Shown in pieces: positions 35,468-43,166 of a DNA stretch of 64,000 nucleotides. Position 1 is the stretch's first letter. Every line of letters begins with the position of its first letter. A model generated the notes under the pieces. That model was not told where the DNA came from. It made no database searches and saw only the letters and a list, made by a program, of their open reading frames with translations. The translations under genes and the position numbers were made by a program. This stretch comes from Dellaglioa algida DSM 15638 (GTDB taxonomy: Bacteria > Bacillota > Bacilli > Lactobacillales > Lactobacillaceae). The stretch covers positions 62,001 to 126,000 of the forward strand of contig NZ_AZDI01000003.1 of the NCBI RefSeq assembly GCF_001434695.1. Reading direction: 5' to 3'.

Positions 35468-37450
35468 TTATTTTGTTTGAACAATCGCTGAAACTTCATT
35501 AGCTTTGACCACTTCATTCAAATGCTCAAATGTTATGTCTGCGACTTTATCCATATTTGTGAAAACAACCATCATTGTTGTTTCTTTACCGGCATCCTTA
35601 ATTGCATCCAAGTCAACGCGCGCAATTAAGCTGCCTTTTCCAACACTTTCACCTTCTGAAACAACCACTTCAAAGGGTTTTCCCTCGAGTTGGACAGTGT
35701 CAATCCCCATGTGCAGCAATACTTCTATTCCCGTTTCAGTTAAAATACTAACGGCATGTTTGGTAGGGAATATGCTCATTACTTTACCGGCAACCGGCGT
35801 ATAAATTTCACCGTCAGTCGGTTCCACGGCATAACCATTGCCCAACATTTTCTCAGCAAAAGTTGTATCTTTTACGTCTGATATGCTCATTAATTGACCG
35901 TTTGAGACTGTATAGAATTCCTCACGTCCAAATGAACCGGGTGCAACTAGATTAGCTGTATCGTCCAATTTATCAATATTTTCTTGAAGGTCCTCGTTGC
36001 TAAGCGCGATTGCCTCAGCTTTTCCTTCATACAATTTACCCAGCTCGTCTGCAACAAATTGAACCTCTGTCCCAATCACGACTTGAATGTTTGTTTTATC
36101 AATAACTTTAAATCCGGCAGCACCTGATGATTTAAGCGCAGCTTCATTAACAAGACCAGTATCTTTAACCTGTAATCGGAGACGCGTCGTACAGTTATCA
36201 ACGACCGTTAAATTATCTTTGCCACCTAACGCAGCATAAACAATTTGAGCCTGTCTTGTATATTTATCGTCACCTAATTCTGATGATAATTGAACATCGT
36301 CAGAGATGGGTTCTCGTCCCGGAGTCATTAAATTAAATTTTTTGATTGCAAAATTAAATAATGTGTAATAGATAATAGCCATAACAACACCCTGCACTAA
36401 TAACATCAATGGTAAATTAGCCATGGGCACACGTACACTCAGGACGTAATCAACCAGACCGGCACTAAATGTAAATCCGGCGGTCCAATGCATAAATGCG
36501 GCAAACGCTAAAGATAATCCCGTTAACGCTGCATGAATCACATATAAAGGCCATGCAACAAACATAAATGAAAATTCTAATGGTTCACTTACACCAGTAA
36601 AGAATGACGCAAATGCGCCCGCTAACATCAATGATCCAACTTCTTTTTTTCGTTCTGGTAAAGCATTTTTGTAGATAGCGTACGCCCCAGCTGGTAACCC
36701 AAACATCATGATGGGAAAGAATCCTGCCATGTACATACCAGTTGTTCCTTTGACTCCTGTATTACTCCAAAAATTTCCAATATCGTTAATTTTAGCAACA
36801 TCAAACCAAAACACTGAATTTAAAGCTTGATGTAGCCCCGTCGGAATTAATAGACGATTAAAGAACCCATATAGTCCGGCACCTGCCCAACCGAGACCAA
36901 CCATGAACTTACCGAACGCGACTAACCACGCATAAACCAACGGCCATACAAATAATAATGCTAATGTTACAAAAATCATGACTAAAGCCGACATAATTGG
37001 TACTAGTCGTTTCCCACTAAAAAAGGAAATGGCCATCGGCAGTTTTACGCTGTGAAAACGATTGTACATTGCGGCCGCGATTAATCCCGCAATAATACCA
37101 ATAAAGACGTTACCGCTAATAGAACTAAACGCCGGATTAACATCGGTAACTTTTATTCCCAACAACATTGCAACCGAAGTTGGTTCCAACATTTTAACGG
37201 GTATTTCAAATGCTACAACCCCTGCCAATGCGGCAGCTCCATCTTTATTAACTGACATTCCCAATGCAAGTCCAGCAGCGAATAAGAGCGCCAAATTGCC
37301 TAAAATAGCATTTCCGCCTGCCTGCATAAATGTTGCCGCAAACCAATTTTGCGGTAACCAATTCCCAATTCCAACTAATAACGCTGCTGCCGGTAAAACT
37401 GCGATTGGCAACATAAGTGAACGTCCCATTCTTTGTAAATAACTTTTCAT
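35468..37450 (-). CDS. ptsG: PTS glucose/N-acetylglucosamine-type IICBA
   Basis: This is a 660-residue three-domain PTS permease. IIC lies at about 1-385 (glucose family; GVSEPLEFSF). IIB at about 395-475 has phosphocysteine in DNCTTRLRLQV. IIA at about 500-650 has active His in LLHMGIDTVQL. It imports and phosphorylates glucose, maltose-type or amino sugars; the sequence alone does not decide between them. The promoter has a cre-like site upstream of the -35 element. It is a single-gene unit. Confidence 0.9.
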   Translation of the reverse strand: MKSYLQRMGRSLMLPIAVLPAAALLVGIGNWLPQNWFAATFMQAGGNAILGNLALLFAAGLALGMSVNKDGAAALAGVVAFEIPVKMLEPTSVAMLLGIKVTDVNPAFSSISGNVFIGIIAGLIAAAMYNRFHSVKLPMAISFFSGKRLVPIMSALVMIFVTLALLFVWPLVYAWLVAFGKFMVGLGWAGAGLYGFFNRLLIPTGLHQALNSVFWFDVAKINDIGNFWSNTGVKGTTGMYMAGFFPIMMFGLPAGAYAIYKNALPERKKEVGSLMLAGAFASFFTGVSEPLEFSFMFVAWPLYVIHAALTGLSLAFAAFMHWTAGFTFSAGLVDYVLSVRVPMANLPLMLLVQGVVMAIIYYTLFNFAIKKFNLMTPGREPISDDVQLSSELGDDKYTRQAQIVYAALGGKDNLTVVDNCTTRLRLQVKDTGLVNEAALKSSGAAGFKVIDKTNIQVVIGTEVQFVADELGKLYEGKAEAIALSNEDLQENIDKLDDTANLVAPGSFGREEFYTVSNGQLMSISDVKDTTFAEKMLGNGYAVEPTDGEIYTPVAGKVMSIFPTKHAVSILTETGIEVLLHMGIDTVQLEGKPFEVVVSEGESVGKGSLIARVDLDAIKDAGKETTMMVVFTNMDKVADITFEHLNEVVKANEVSAIVQTK

Positions 37451-37480
37451 AATTTATCCCCTTTTTATCTTATGAAATCT

Positions 37481-37556
37481 ATCATACCTGTTAGACCAAA
37501 AAAATTCAAATAAAACCAAAAAAGGATTAAAGTCGCCTAAATGTAGCGTTTTCACA
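37481..37556 (-). promoter_or_regulatory. ptsG promoter with upstream cre-like box
   Basis: Minus-strand TTGAAT (37504-37509), a 17-bp spacer and TATGAT (37481-37486). TGTGAAAACGCTACAT (37541-37556) fits a cre and lies upstream of -35, a position from which CcpA can activate. Confidence 0.6.
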
Positions 37557-37600
37557 AGTTAAAAATGCAAATAAACATCTATACCAATTTATTTTTAGGC

Positions 37601-37632
37601 AAAAAAAAAGCTACTTAATTTGCATTAAGTAG
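37601..37632 (-). terminator. Terminator with no matching gene, upstream of ptsG
   Basis: A perfect CTACTTAAT/ATTAAGTAG stem is followed by nine T on the minus strand. It lies about 120 bp past the flavoprotein gene's own terminator, so a short RNA (about 37615-37740) or an attenuated leader may end here. The rest of the 37451-37802 gap shows no gene. Confidence 0.6.
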
Positions 37633-37750
37633 ACCATTTTCAGAAAATAAGCGTCCCCACACTAAATCTTCTTATCAATATTCTGTGTCCTAATCAATAA
37701 ACTCCAGAAATCATTTATTTACAAGACTTATTATGCCATATAAAATTAAA

Positions 37751-37792
37751 TAAAAAGAGTCAATATTTGAGTGCTAACTCACAATTATTGAC
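37751..37792 (-). terminator. Terminator of the flavoprotein gene
   Basis: Minus-strand GTCAATAATTGTGAGT pairs imperfectly with ACTCAAATATTGAC; TCTTTTTA follows. Confidence 0.7.
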
Positions 37793-37802
37793 TGTTTTCG
37801 TT

Positions 37803-39176
37803 CTATTTGCTTATACGACAAGGTTTTATCGTCCTAGCCAGTGCTACTTCATTTAAAGAATTTAAGGCTTTATTATAAGCTGGATTAAAATAAAAATCCA
37901 TTGTAGCCAATTTAGCCATTGTCATTCGCATGTTAATGGCCACAGACATCACATTAATGGTATCCAAAATATTATTTTCTGAATAAATTTGTGCACCAAC
38001 AATAACTTCAGTATCCTTTTCATAGATGACTTTAACAACAATTTTAGAATTGTTTTTCACATAATTATATTCAATTTCTTCTTCAATTGTGCTCGATAAA
38101 ACATTTAATCCAATATATGGCGCATTTTCCTCGGTAATACCTGTAGTTGCGATATAATGGCCAAATAACTTCGTTCCCGTCGTACCTTGAGTTGTTTCAA
38201 CTTTGATTGGTTTAAACAACCCTGTGCAGTTATATGCAGCTACAATAGCACCTTTAACGGCGTTATTAACGAGCGGTTGATAACTTCTATGTTGACTAAC
38301 TGTCTGTCTAAACTCAACGTTATCTCCCGCAGCATAGATATGTTCATCACTCGTATGCATGTAATCGTCAATCTTGATTGTATTATTCTGATTAAGATCA
38401 ATTGCGCCTCTTAAAAAATCATTATTTGGTTTCAATCCCACAGAGAAAACGACCAAATCGCAATCGATCTCCTGATCGGTTGTTGAAACACTGATGACCT
38501 TATCATTATTATCAACGTTGATAGCATGGACATCATTTCGTAAAATAAATTTTACGCCTTTTTCCTTCAGGTCGTTAATTAATCGACTACTAATTTCTTG
38601 ATCAACGTAGTGTGTTAAAATACCTTCCATCGCTTCAACCATTGTGATGTCAACGTCTTTACCTTTTCGTCCTTCATAAATTGAGCTAGCTAGAGCTAAA
38701 CCAGCTAGGCCAGCTCCTACAATCAAAATACGTTTACCCGCTGAATTTAACCGTTCTACAGCACGTTTTGATTCTTCCAAATCTTTATAAAGAACGACAT
38801 TTTCATTATCAATTCCTTTTATCCTTGGTTTAACAACTTTTGAACCATTCGCCAGAATTAATTTATCATAGTCAACATAACTATATTGTTCGTCCCCACT
38901 AACAACGTACAAGCGTTTATCTTGTGTGTTAACGTTCAAGACCTCAGAACCGAGCATTAACTTAATCCCCTCGGACTTCAACAAATCAGGTGTTGCATAA
39001 CTTGCATCGGCTAAATCATCAACCGTTCCGTCAAAGAATAAATTGATTCCGGACGAGATATAGCTGACATTTTCCTTCATTTCTACAATAAGGACATCAG
39101 CCTGCGCGTTTGCTTTTAAAATTGTTCTGGCGGCAGAGATACCTGCATGTGTACCACCAATAATGACATATTTCAT
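37803..39176 (-). CDS. NADH oxidase/peroxidase-family flavoprotein lacking the redox Cys
   Basis: This 457-residue protein belongs to the pyridine nucleotide-disulfide oxidoreductase group of NADH oxidase, NADH peroxidase and CoA-disulfide reductase. It has an FAD site IIGGTHAGISAARTI, an NAD site ILIVGAGLAGLALA, a second FAD motif IYAAGDNVE and a C-terminal dimer domain. The redox cysteine at position 42 of Nox/Npr (SFLSCG) is Ser42 here (SYISSG). Water-forming or peroxidase chemistry through a Cys-sulfenate is therefore unlikely; H2O2 formation or another electron acceptor is possible. It overlaps the Mga-like gene by four bases, so the two are co-translated. Confidence 0.88.
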   Translation of the reverse strand: MKYVIIGGTHAGISAARTILKANAQADVLIVEMKENVSYISSGINLFFDGTVDDLADASYATPDLLKSEGIKLMLGSEVLNVNTQDKRLYVVSGDEQYSYVDYDKLILANGSKVVKPRIKGIDNENVVLYKDLEESKRAVERLNSAGKRILIVGAGLAGLALASSIYEGRKGKDVDITMVEAMEGILTHYVDQEISSRLINDLKEKGVKFILRNDVHAINVDNNDKVISVSTTDQEIDCDLVVFSVGLKPNNDFLRGAIDLNQNNTIKIDDYMHTSDEHIYAAGDNVEFRQTVSQHRSYQPLVNNAVKGAIVAAYNCTGLFKPIKVETTQGTTGTKLFGHYIATTGITEENAPYIGLNVLSSTIEEEIEYNYVKNNSKIVVKVIYEKDTEVIVGAQIYSENNILDTINVMSVAINMRMTMAKLATMDFYFNPAYNKALNSLNEVALARTIKPCRISK

Positions 39177-40693
39177 CGTGATTCCCTCTCCAAACTTTGC
39201 GTGTTTATTTTTTTATCTTTATCAATTTCTAATATTTCATTTATAACGTCAGCGATTGCCTCGTCAGAACTAACCCCAATCTCCGACATGACATACAATG
39301 GTGATTCGAATTGTCCCTGACTAACGCCCATTCTATTCGTCACGATTAAATCATACGTCTCATCTTTTTGATAACTTTCTACCTGAACGTTCAAAATACC
39401 ATGCAAAAGACGTTCCATAATAATCTTAGTTAATTTTTCCATAATTGGATCACGGTTAATTAATAATCCTATTTTTAAGACATCGTCAAATTCAAAGTTT
39501 AAGATATTCAAAATATATAGATACTGGTTTTGCAAATAATACAAATTATCCGGAGAATTCAATCCATTAAACTGTGCAACAGATTGATAAGCGGTTAATA
39601 GTTTCTGAATAATTTGCGCAAAATCTTCTCGTTCTAATGATTTTCGATTAAATTCAGTGATTGTTCGATTATAAATAAAACTCTCGCCCTTGAAGATGGC
39701 CAATTTACTGTATAAATTAAATAGTGTGTAATTAATTTTTACGTCATTTTTAAAGTATGTATACTTCTCGATATCTCTCCAAAAAAGATTAATGGCAACA
39801 TGAATTGGTGTTTTTTTATCAATATCTACGTCTTTAATTTGTACATATAATTCTGAATCATTTTTAATTAAATTAAATTCAATTAAAAAATAGTACAACC
39901 CAATTGCATCTTCTTCCACAAAAGAAAGTGCATATTTTTTCAAGAACCTAAAAAAGCTTATTTTGACTTTACCGTATGCGGGATTATTTTTAATCAACTC
40001 ACGAGAAACTGGTGTTAAAGATTCTTCGCGTTGTTCCTTGTACGAGTTCAACCGAATAAGAATTTTGAGCCATAAAAAAACGCTAAGTTTCTCATCGTCG
40101 CCCCAACCTAAATCATATTGTTTATTTAAAACATCTGTATAGGCGCTAATTGTTTTACTTCTGGATAGGAGTTCGGTGCGATCCGTAAAAGGCATCACCC
40201 TAATGAAAAACAAGTAATAAAAATAATTTAATTGGATTTTGGTCCCAACCAATCGGCGATTTTTAATTTTTAAATTAAATTCTGCTAATATTTCGTTTAA
40301 TTCTTTAATTCGCCTTGTTATTGATGAGCCACTAATATGTAATTCGTTCTCGAGATCAATTAAATTCAATGTTTCATTCATGTATAAATACATAATTATC
40401 TTATATTTGTATGAATTCATTAAAAAATCATTACTAATATTAGATAAATTCGTTGTCCCATCAACGCTAAACCTTACATTGTTTGCTTCCACTTCAAAAA
40501 AAACATGTCCAGATGCGACAACTTTTTCAAGCCTTGTCTCAATATTTTTCAAATAAATGCGAAGTGAGTTACCAGATATTTCTAATAGTTCTGTTAACTT
40601 CTTTTTGCTTAAATATCCACCATGTGTTTGAAGCAGTTCCAATATTTGATTAGAAATTCTTTCTTGCTTATCTAAAAAGTCTTCCATATACAT
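39173..40693 (-). CDS. Mga-like/PRD-type transcriptional regulator
   Basis: This is a 506-residue regulator of the Mga/AtxA type. Two N-terminal helix-turn-helix regions (LSKKKLTELLEISGNSLRIY and DLENELHISGSSITRRIKEL) are followed by a helical PRD-like middle and a C-terminal region that could be EIIB-like. Mga relatives respond to PTS phosphorylation through PRD histidines. I chose the ATG at 40691-40693, preceded by GGGG; the longer frame covers a likely promoter (TTGACC, 17 bp, TAAATG). It is coupled to the Ser42 flavoprotein, which it probably controls. Confidence 0.75.
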   Translation of the reverse strand: MYMEDFLDKQERISNQILELLQTHGGYLSKKKLTELLEISGNSLRIYLKNIETRLEKVVASGHVFFEVEANNVRFSVDGTTNLSNISNDFLMNSYKYKIIMYLYMNETLNLIDLENELHISGSSITRRIKELNEILAEFNLKIKNRRLVGTKIQLNYFYYLFFIRVMPFTDRTELLSRSKTISAYTDVLNKQYDLGWGDDEKLSVFLWLKILIRLNSYKEQREESLTPVSRELIKNNPAYGKVKISFFRFLKKYALSFVEEDAIGLYYFLIEFNLIKNDSELYVQIKDVDIDKKTPIHVAINLFWRDIEKYTYFKNDVKINYTLFNLYSKLAIFKGESFIYNRTITEFNRKSLEREDFAQIIQKLLTAYQSVAQFNGLNSPDNLYYLQNQYLYILNILNFEFDDVLKIGLLINRDPIMEKLTKIIMERLLHGILNVQVESYQKDETYDLIVTNRMGVSQGQFESPLYVMSEIGVSSDEAIADVINEILEIDKDKKINTQSLERESR

Positions 40694-40826
40694 AAAAAAA
40701 TCCCCAGCCTCATTTGACCATTTACCCAGATCGTTAAAAAAGGTCAATTTTTAATTTTAATGCTATTTATATGTTACCGCGAAATGAACTAAATTGGTAT
40801 GAATAATTTTTTATTTAATTTAGCTC

Positions 40827-40855
40827 TTGCATTTTAGATAAACAATTGTTATATT
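40827..40855 (+). promoter_or_regulatory. Promoter of small RNA A
   Basis: TTGCAT (40827-40832), a 17-bp spacer and TATATT (40850-40855). Confidence 0.7.
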
Positions 40856-40861
40856 GGATAA

Positions 40862-40990
40862 GTAACCTAATCAATAAAACTCATTCAGTACCTCCCCCAA
40901 GGTCTGAATATCAAAATCAATCCCCCAATTGATTTTGACTGTTTTACCCTTTTCGACACTGTAACTTACGTTATAGTGTCGTTTTTTTTG
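40862..40990 (+). ncRNA. Putative small RNA A with C-rich loops
   Basis: About 128 nt. Hairpin 1 is ATTCAG-ACCT/AGGT-CTGAAT with a CCCCCA loop. Hairpin 2 is an 11-bp perfect stem (TCAAAATCAAT/ATTGATTTTGA) with a CCCCCA loop. The terminator stem is at 40954-40981, followed by T8. No ORF fits. The C-rich loops could pair with Shine-Dalgarno sequences. Confidence 0.65.
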
Positions 40991-41040
40991 TTTAAAAATA
41001 TTGATTACATCCCATATAAATTTAATTTCAACTTATTTTG

Positions 41041-41087
41041 GTCATACTTTCTTCATATTTACCTGTTATTATCTGTTTATACCTTAA
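41041..41087 (+). promoter_or_regulatory. Conserved promoter block of small RNA B (shared with D)
   Basis: This 47-bp block is about 85% identical to 41525-41571. It carries 6-mers GTCATA, TTCATA, CTGTTA, TGTTTA at 11-bp steps, as for an OmpR-family response regulator. The exact -10 element is unclear. Confidence 0.5.
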
Positions 41088-41215
41088 ATAAATAACTTTT
41101 AAACCTTAATTTGTTCCCCAAATTAAACTAACTAACTGATAATTAATTTCTCCCCGGATTTTAATTACTCCTACTCCTTTCCGTTATTACCATACCCGGT
41201 AATAACGGTTTTTTA
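41082..41215 (+). ncRNA. Putative small RNA B with C-rich loops
   Basis: About 130 nt. Hairpin TTAATTTG/CAAATTAA has a TTCCC loop. Hairpin TAATTAA/TTAATTA has TCTCCCC in its loop, followed by a C-rich single strand (ACTCCTACTCC). The terminator stem is at 41181-41208, then T6. The start site is uncertain. Confidence 0.62.
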
Positions 41216-41412
41216 TTTTCAATGATTTCTAGATTATTTGAAAAGTTCAATTTAAAACCTTAAAAAGTAACTTTTTAACTGACGTATCTTGCAAAATAAA
41301 TTATAAACTAACAAAGTTGTCACATCAGTATATTTTCATAAATAAACCTGTATACTATTGATATAGGCATAAAGCTAATTTATGTTTAACTTAATTCTAC
41401 TATAAAATACGG

Positions 41413-41516
41413 TCATTTTAGTTTAAATGTTTCATTTAGATCTAACCTACTCCCCCCAGAGTCTCGAATAGATTAGTATTTTCATACCACTACTTAATAA
41501 GTAGTGGTATTTTTTC
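41413..41516 (+). ncRNA. Putative small RNA C with C-rich loop
   Basis: About 100 nt. One imperfect stem CTAACCT/AGATTAG has ACTCCCCCCAG in the loop. A terminator of perfect 12-bp arms lies at 41484-41510, then T. The promoter may be TATAAA at 41401-41406 or TTGATA/TATGTT upstream. Confidence 0.55.
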
Positions 41517-41524
41517 TTTTTAAC

Positions 41525-41571
41525 GTCATATTTTCTTCACAACTACTTGTTATTATCTATTCATACCTTAA
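41525..41571 (+). promoter_or_regulatory. Conserved promoter block of small RNA D
   Basis: Copy of the block ahead of RNA B (40 of 47 positions the same), with GTCATA and TTCACA 11 bp apart. Confidence 0.5.
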
Positions 41572-41575
41572 TTGA

Positions 41576-41688
41576 TAACTTTTAATTTGTTTCCCCGAAC
41601 AAATTAAATAAGATAACCAACTTCTCCCCCGAAGTTAATTATCCCTACTTTTTTCCACCATTATCGTTCTTGATAATGGTGGTTTTTA
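41576..41688 (+). ncRNA. Putative small RNA D with C-rich loops
   Basis: About 113 nt. Hairpin TTTAATTTG/CAAATTAAA has a TTTCCCCGAA loop. Hairpin GATAA-AACTTC/GAAGTT-TTATC has a TCCCCC loop. The terminator stem CCACCATTATC/GATAATGGTGG lies at 41655-41682, then T5. Its end overlaps the ogt stop codon on the other strand. Confidence 0.65.
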
Positions 41689-42171
41689 TTTATGTTCTAT
41701 CTTCAACAATCGTTCTTTCATTTGAATGCCACCACGATATCCGCCCAAACTACCATCTTTTCTTATAACGCGATGACAGGGAACGACTATTAAAACTGGA
41801 TTACGTCCAACCGCAGTTGCCACCGCCCGAATGGCTTTTGGTTTCCCGACTGATACCGCCAACTCAGCATATGTTCTTGTTTCCCCATATGGAATCAATT
41901 GGAGTTGTTTCCAGACTTCGTTCTGTAGTTTGGTTCCACTCGAACTGAAATCGATAGGTCCCGTGAACACTTGTAAATCGCCGGCCAAATAAGCTTGTAA
42001 TTCGTCAATTACAGGTTGAAAATAACGATCATTTTCTTCAAACTCGGTTTCTGGATAGAATTTATTAATCTCACTCTTTAGGCCATTAGGCGACCCGACA
42101 AAACTTAACCCCTGGCTGGTCATTCCCAGCCAGTATCGTTCTGTACCATTAACCCAATTCATTAAATACAT
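41686..42171 (-). CDS. ogt: Methylated-DNA-protein-cysteine methyltransferase
   Basis: This is a 161-residue O6-alkylguanine repair protein. The acceptor Cys132 lies in VPCHRVIRKDGSLGGYRGG, and the DNA-binding helix region GETRTYAELA precedes it. It moves a methyl group from O6-methylguanine to itself in a suicide reaction. AGGAG precedes the ATG. It follows the YitT gene by 11 bp, so the two may be co-transcribed. The 3' end is shared with the terminator of a small RNA on the other strand. Confidence 0.95.
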   Translation of the reverse strand: MYLMNWVNGTERYWLGMTSQGLSFVGSPNGLKSEINKFYPETEFEENDRYFQPVIDELQAYLAGDLQVFTGPIDFSSSGTKLQNEVWKQLQLIPYGETRTYAELAVSVGKPKAIRAVATAVGRNPVLIVVPCHRVIRKDGSLGGYRGGIQMKERLLKIEHK

Positions 42172-42182
42172 ATTAAAAACTC

Positions 42183-43031
42183 CTATTCAATTCCGGATAA
42201 GTTAGCACCATGAACTTCTGCAATATTATATACGATAATAAATGCATTCGGGTCAATCTCATGCACTTTATTCAGCATTTGTTGATAGTTTTGATTTTCA
42301 ACAATAATCATCAACATTTCCTTATCTTCGCCCGAGTATCCACCTTTAGCATCAAAGATTGTGAATCCTCTATCTACGTTGGCATTAATGTCTTCTTTCA
42401 ATTTATTCAATCCTGCTTCGGTACTCATCACATATAAGACTTTTTTTCGGTCTAGTCCCGTTTCAATATAGTTCATAATAAAGTAAGTAATAACTAAAGA
42501 AAAAATAGCTAAAATAAAAGCTTCTATACCCGAAACAAATATATTGAAAATACACACAATTGCATCAATAACTAATAAACTAGATGCTGGTTTAATGTTA
42601 AAATATTTTTTTAATATCATGGGGGGAACAGTTGTCCCACCGCTAGATGCATCAATTCGATAAAGAATTGAAATCCCTACCGCAAAAACTGCACCACCAA
42701 CAATAACGGCTAACAATCTATCTTCAACAACATTTATTTGAGGCGTAATAGCTAAAAATAACGGTAAAATGAAACTTCCCATCATTATTTTTTTAGTAGT
42801 TGAACGATCCAACATAAAATAAGCTAAAATCAGTAACGCAACATTAATACTCAATAAAACGACAGAAACATTCCAGTTAAAAGCTGTTTCTAAAAGAATA
42901 GCAATACCCGTTGCGCCACCAACTGCAACTTTTTGTGGTGCAAAGAAGAAATTAATGCTTATTGCAATGATTTCTAGCCCTATCAGCATGAATAAAAATT
43001 GTATTAAATGCGGTTTTATCTTATTTATCAT
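42183..43031 (-). CDS. YitT-family membrane protein (DUF161 plus DUF2179)
   Basis: The 282-residue protein has about five to six helices in the N-terminal 200 residues (IEIIAISINFFFAPQKVAVGGATGIAI is the usual YitT start region). A cytoplasmic C-terminal DUF2179 domain contains FTIFDAKGGYSGEDKEMLM. YitT proteins are widespread in Firmicutes and no transport substrate is proven. It probably forms a transcript with ogt, without functional meaning that I can see. Confidence 0.9.
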   Translation of the reverse strand: MINKIKPHLIQFLFMLIGLEIIAISINFFFAPQKVAVGGATGIAILLETAFNWNVSVVLLSINVALLILAYFMLDRSTTKKIMMGSFILPLFLAITPQINVVEDRLLAVIVGGAVFAVGISILYRIDASSGGTTVPPMILKKYFNIKPASSLLVIDAIVCIFNIFVSGIEAFILAIFSLVITYFIMNYIETGLDRKKVLYVMSTEAGLNKLKEDINANVDRGFTIFDAKGGYSGEDKEMLMIIVENQNYQQMLNKVHEIDPNAFIIVYNIAEVHGANLSGIE

Positions 43032-43121
43032 AAATACCTCTTCTCATTATCGATTTGTATACCCTTACTATTTAGCATACTGAAGTTTATTCCGGAAAAC
43101 AAATTTAAACCTTAGTAAACA

Positions 43122-43147
43122 AAAAAGCATCCAAAATTTTGGATGCT
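43122..43147. terminator. Terminator of the iron alcohol dehydrogenase gene
   Basis: The palindromic stem AGCATCCAAAATTTTGGATGCT is followed by T6 on the minus strand. Confidence 0.8.
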
Positions 43148-43166
43148 AAAGTGTAATATGAATCTT

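Noticed and set aside
41258-41279. A fifth small RNA terminator between units B and C
   Set aside because: TTAAAAAGTAACTTTTTAA is a near-perfect palindrome but has no T run or C-rich loop.
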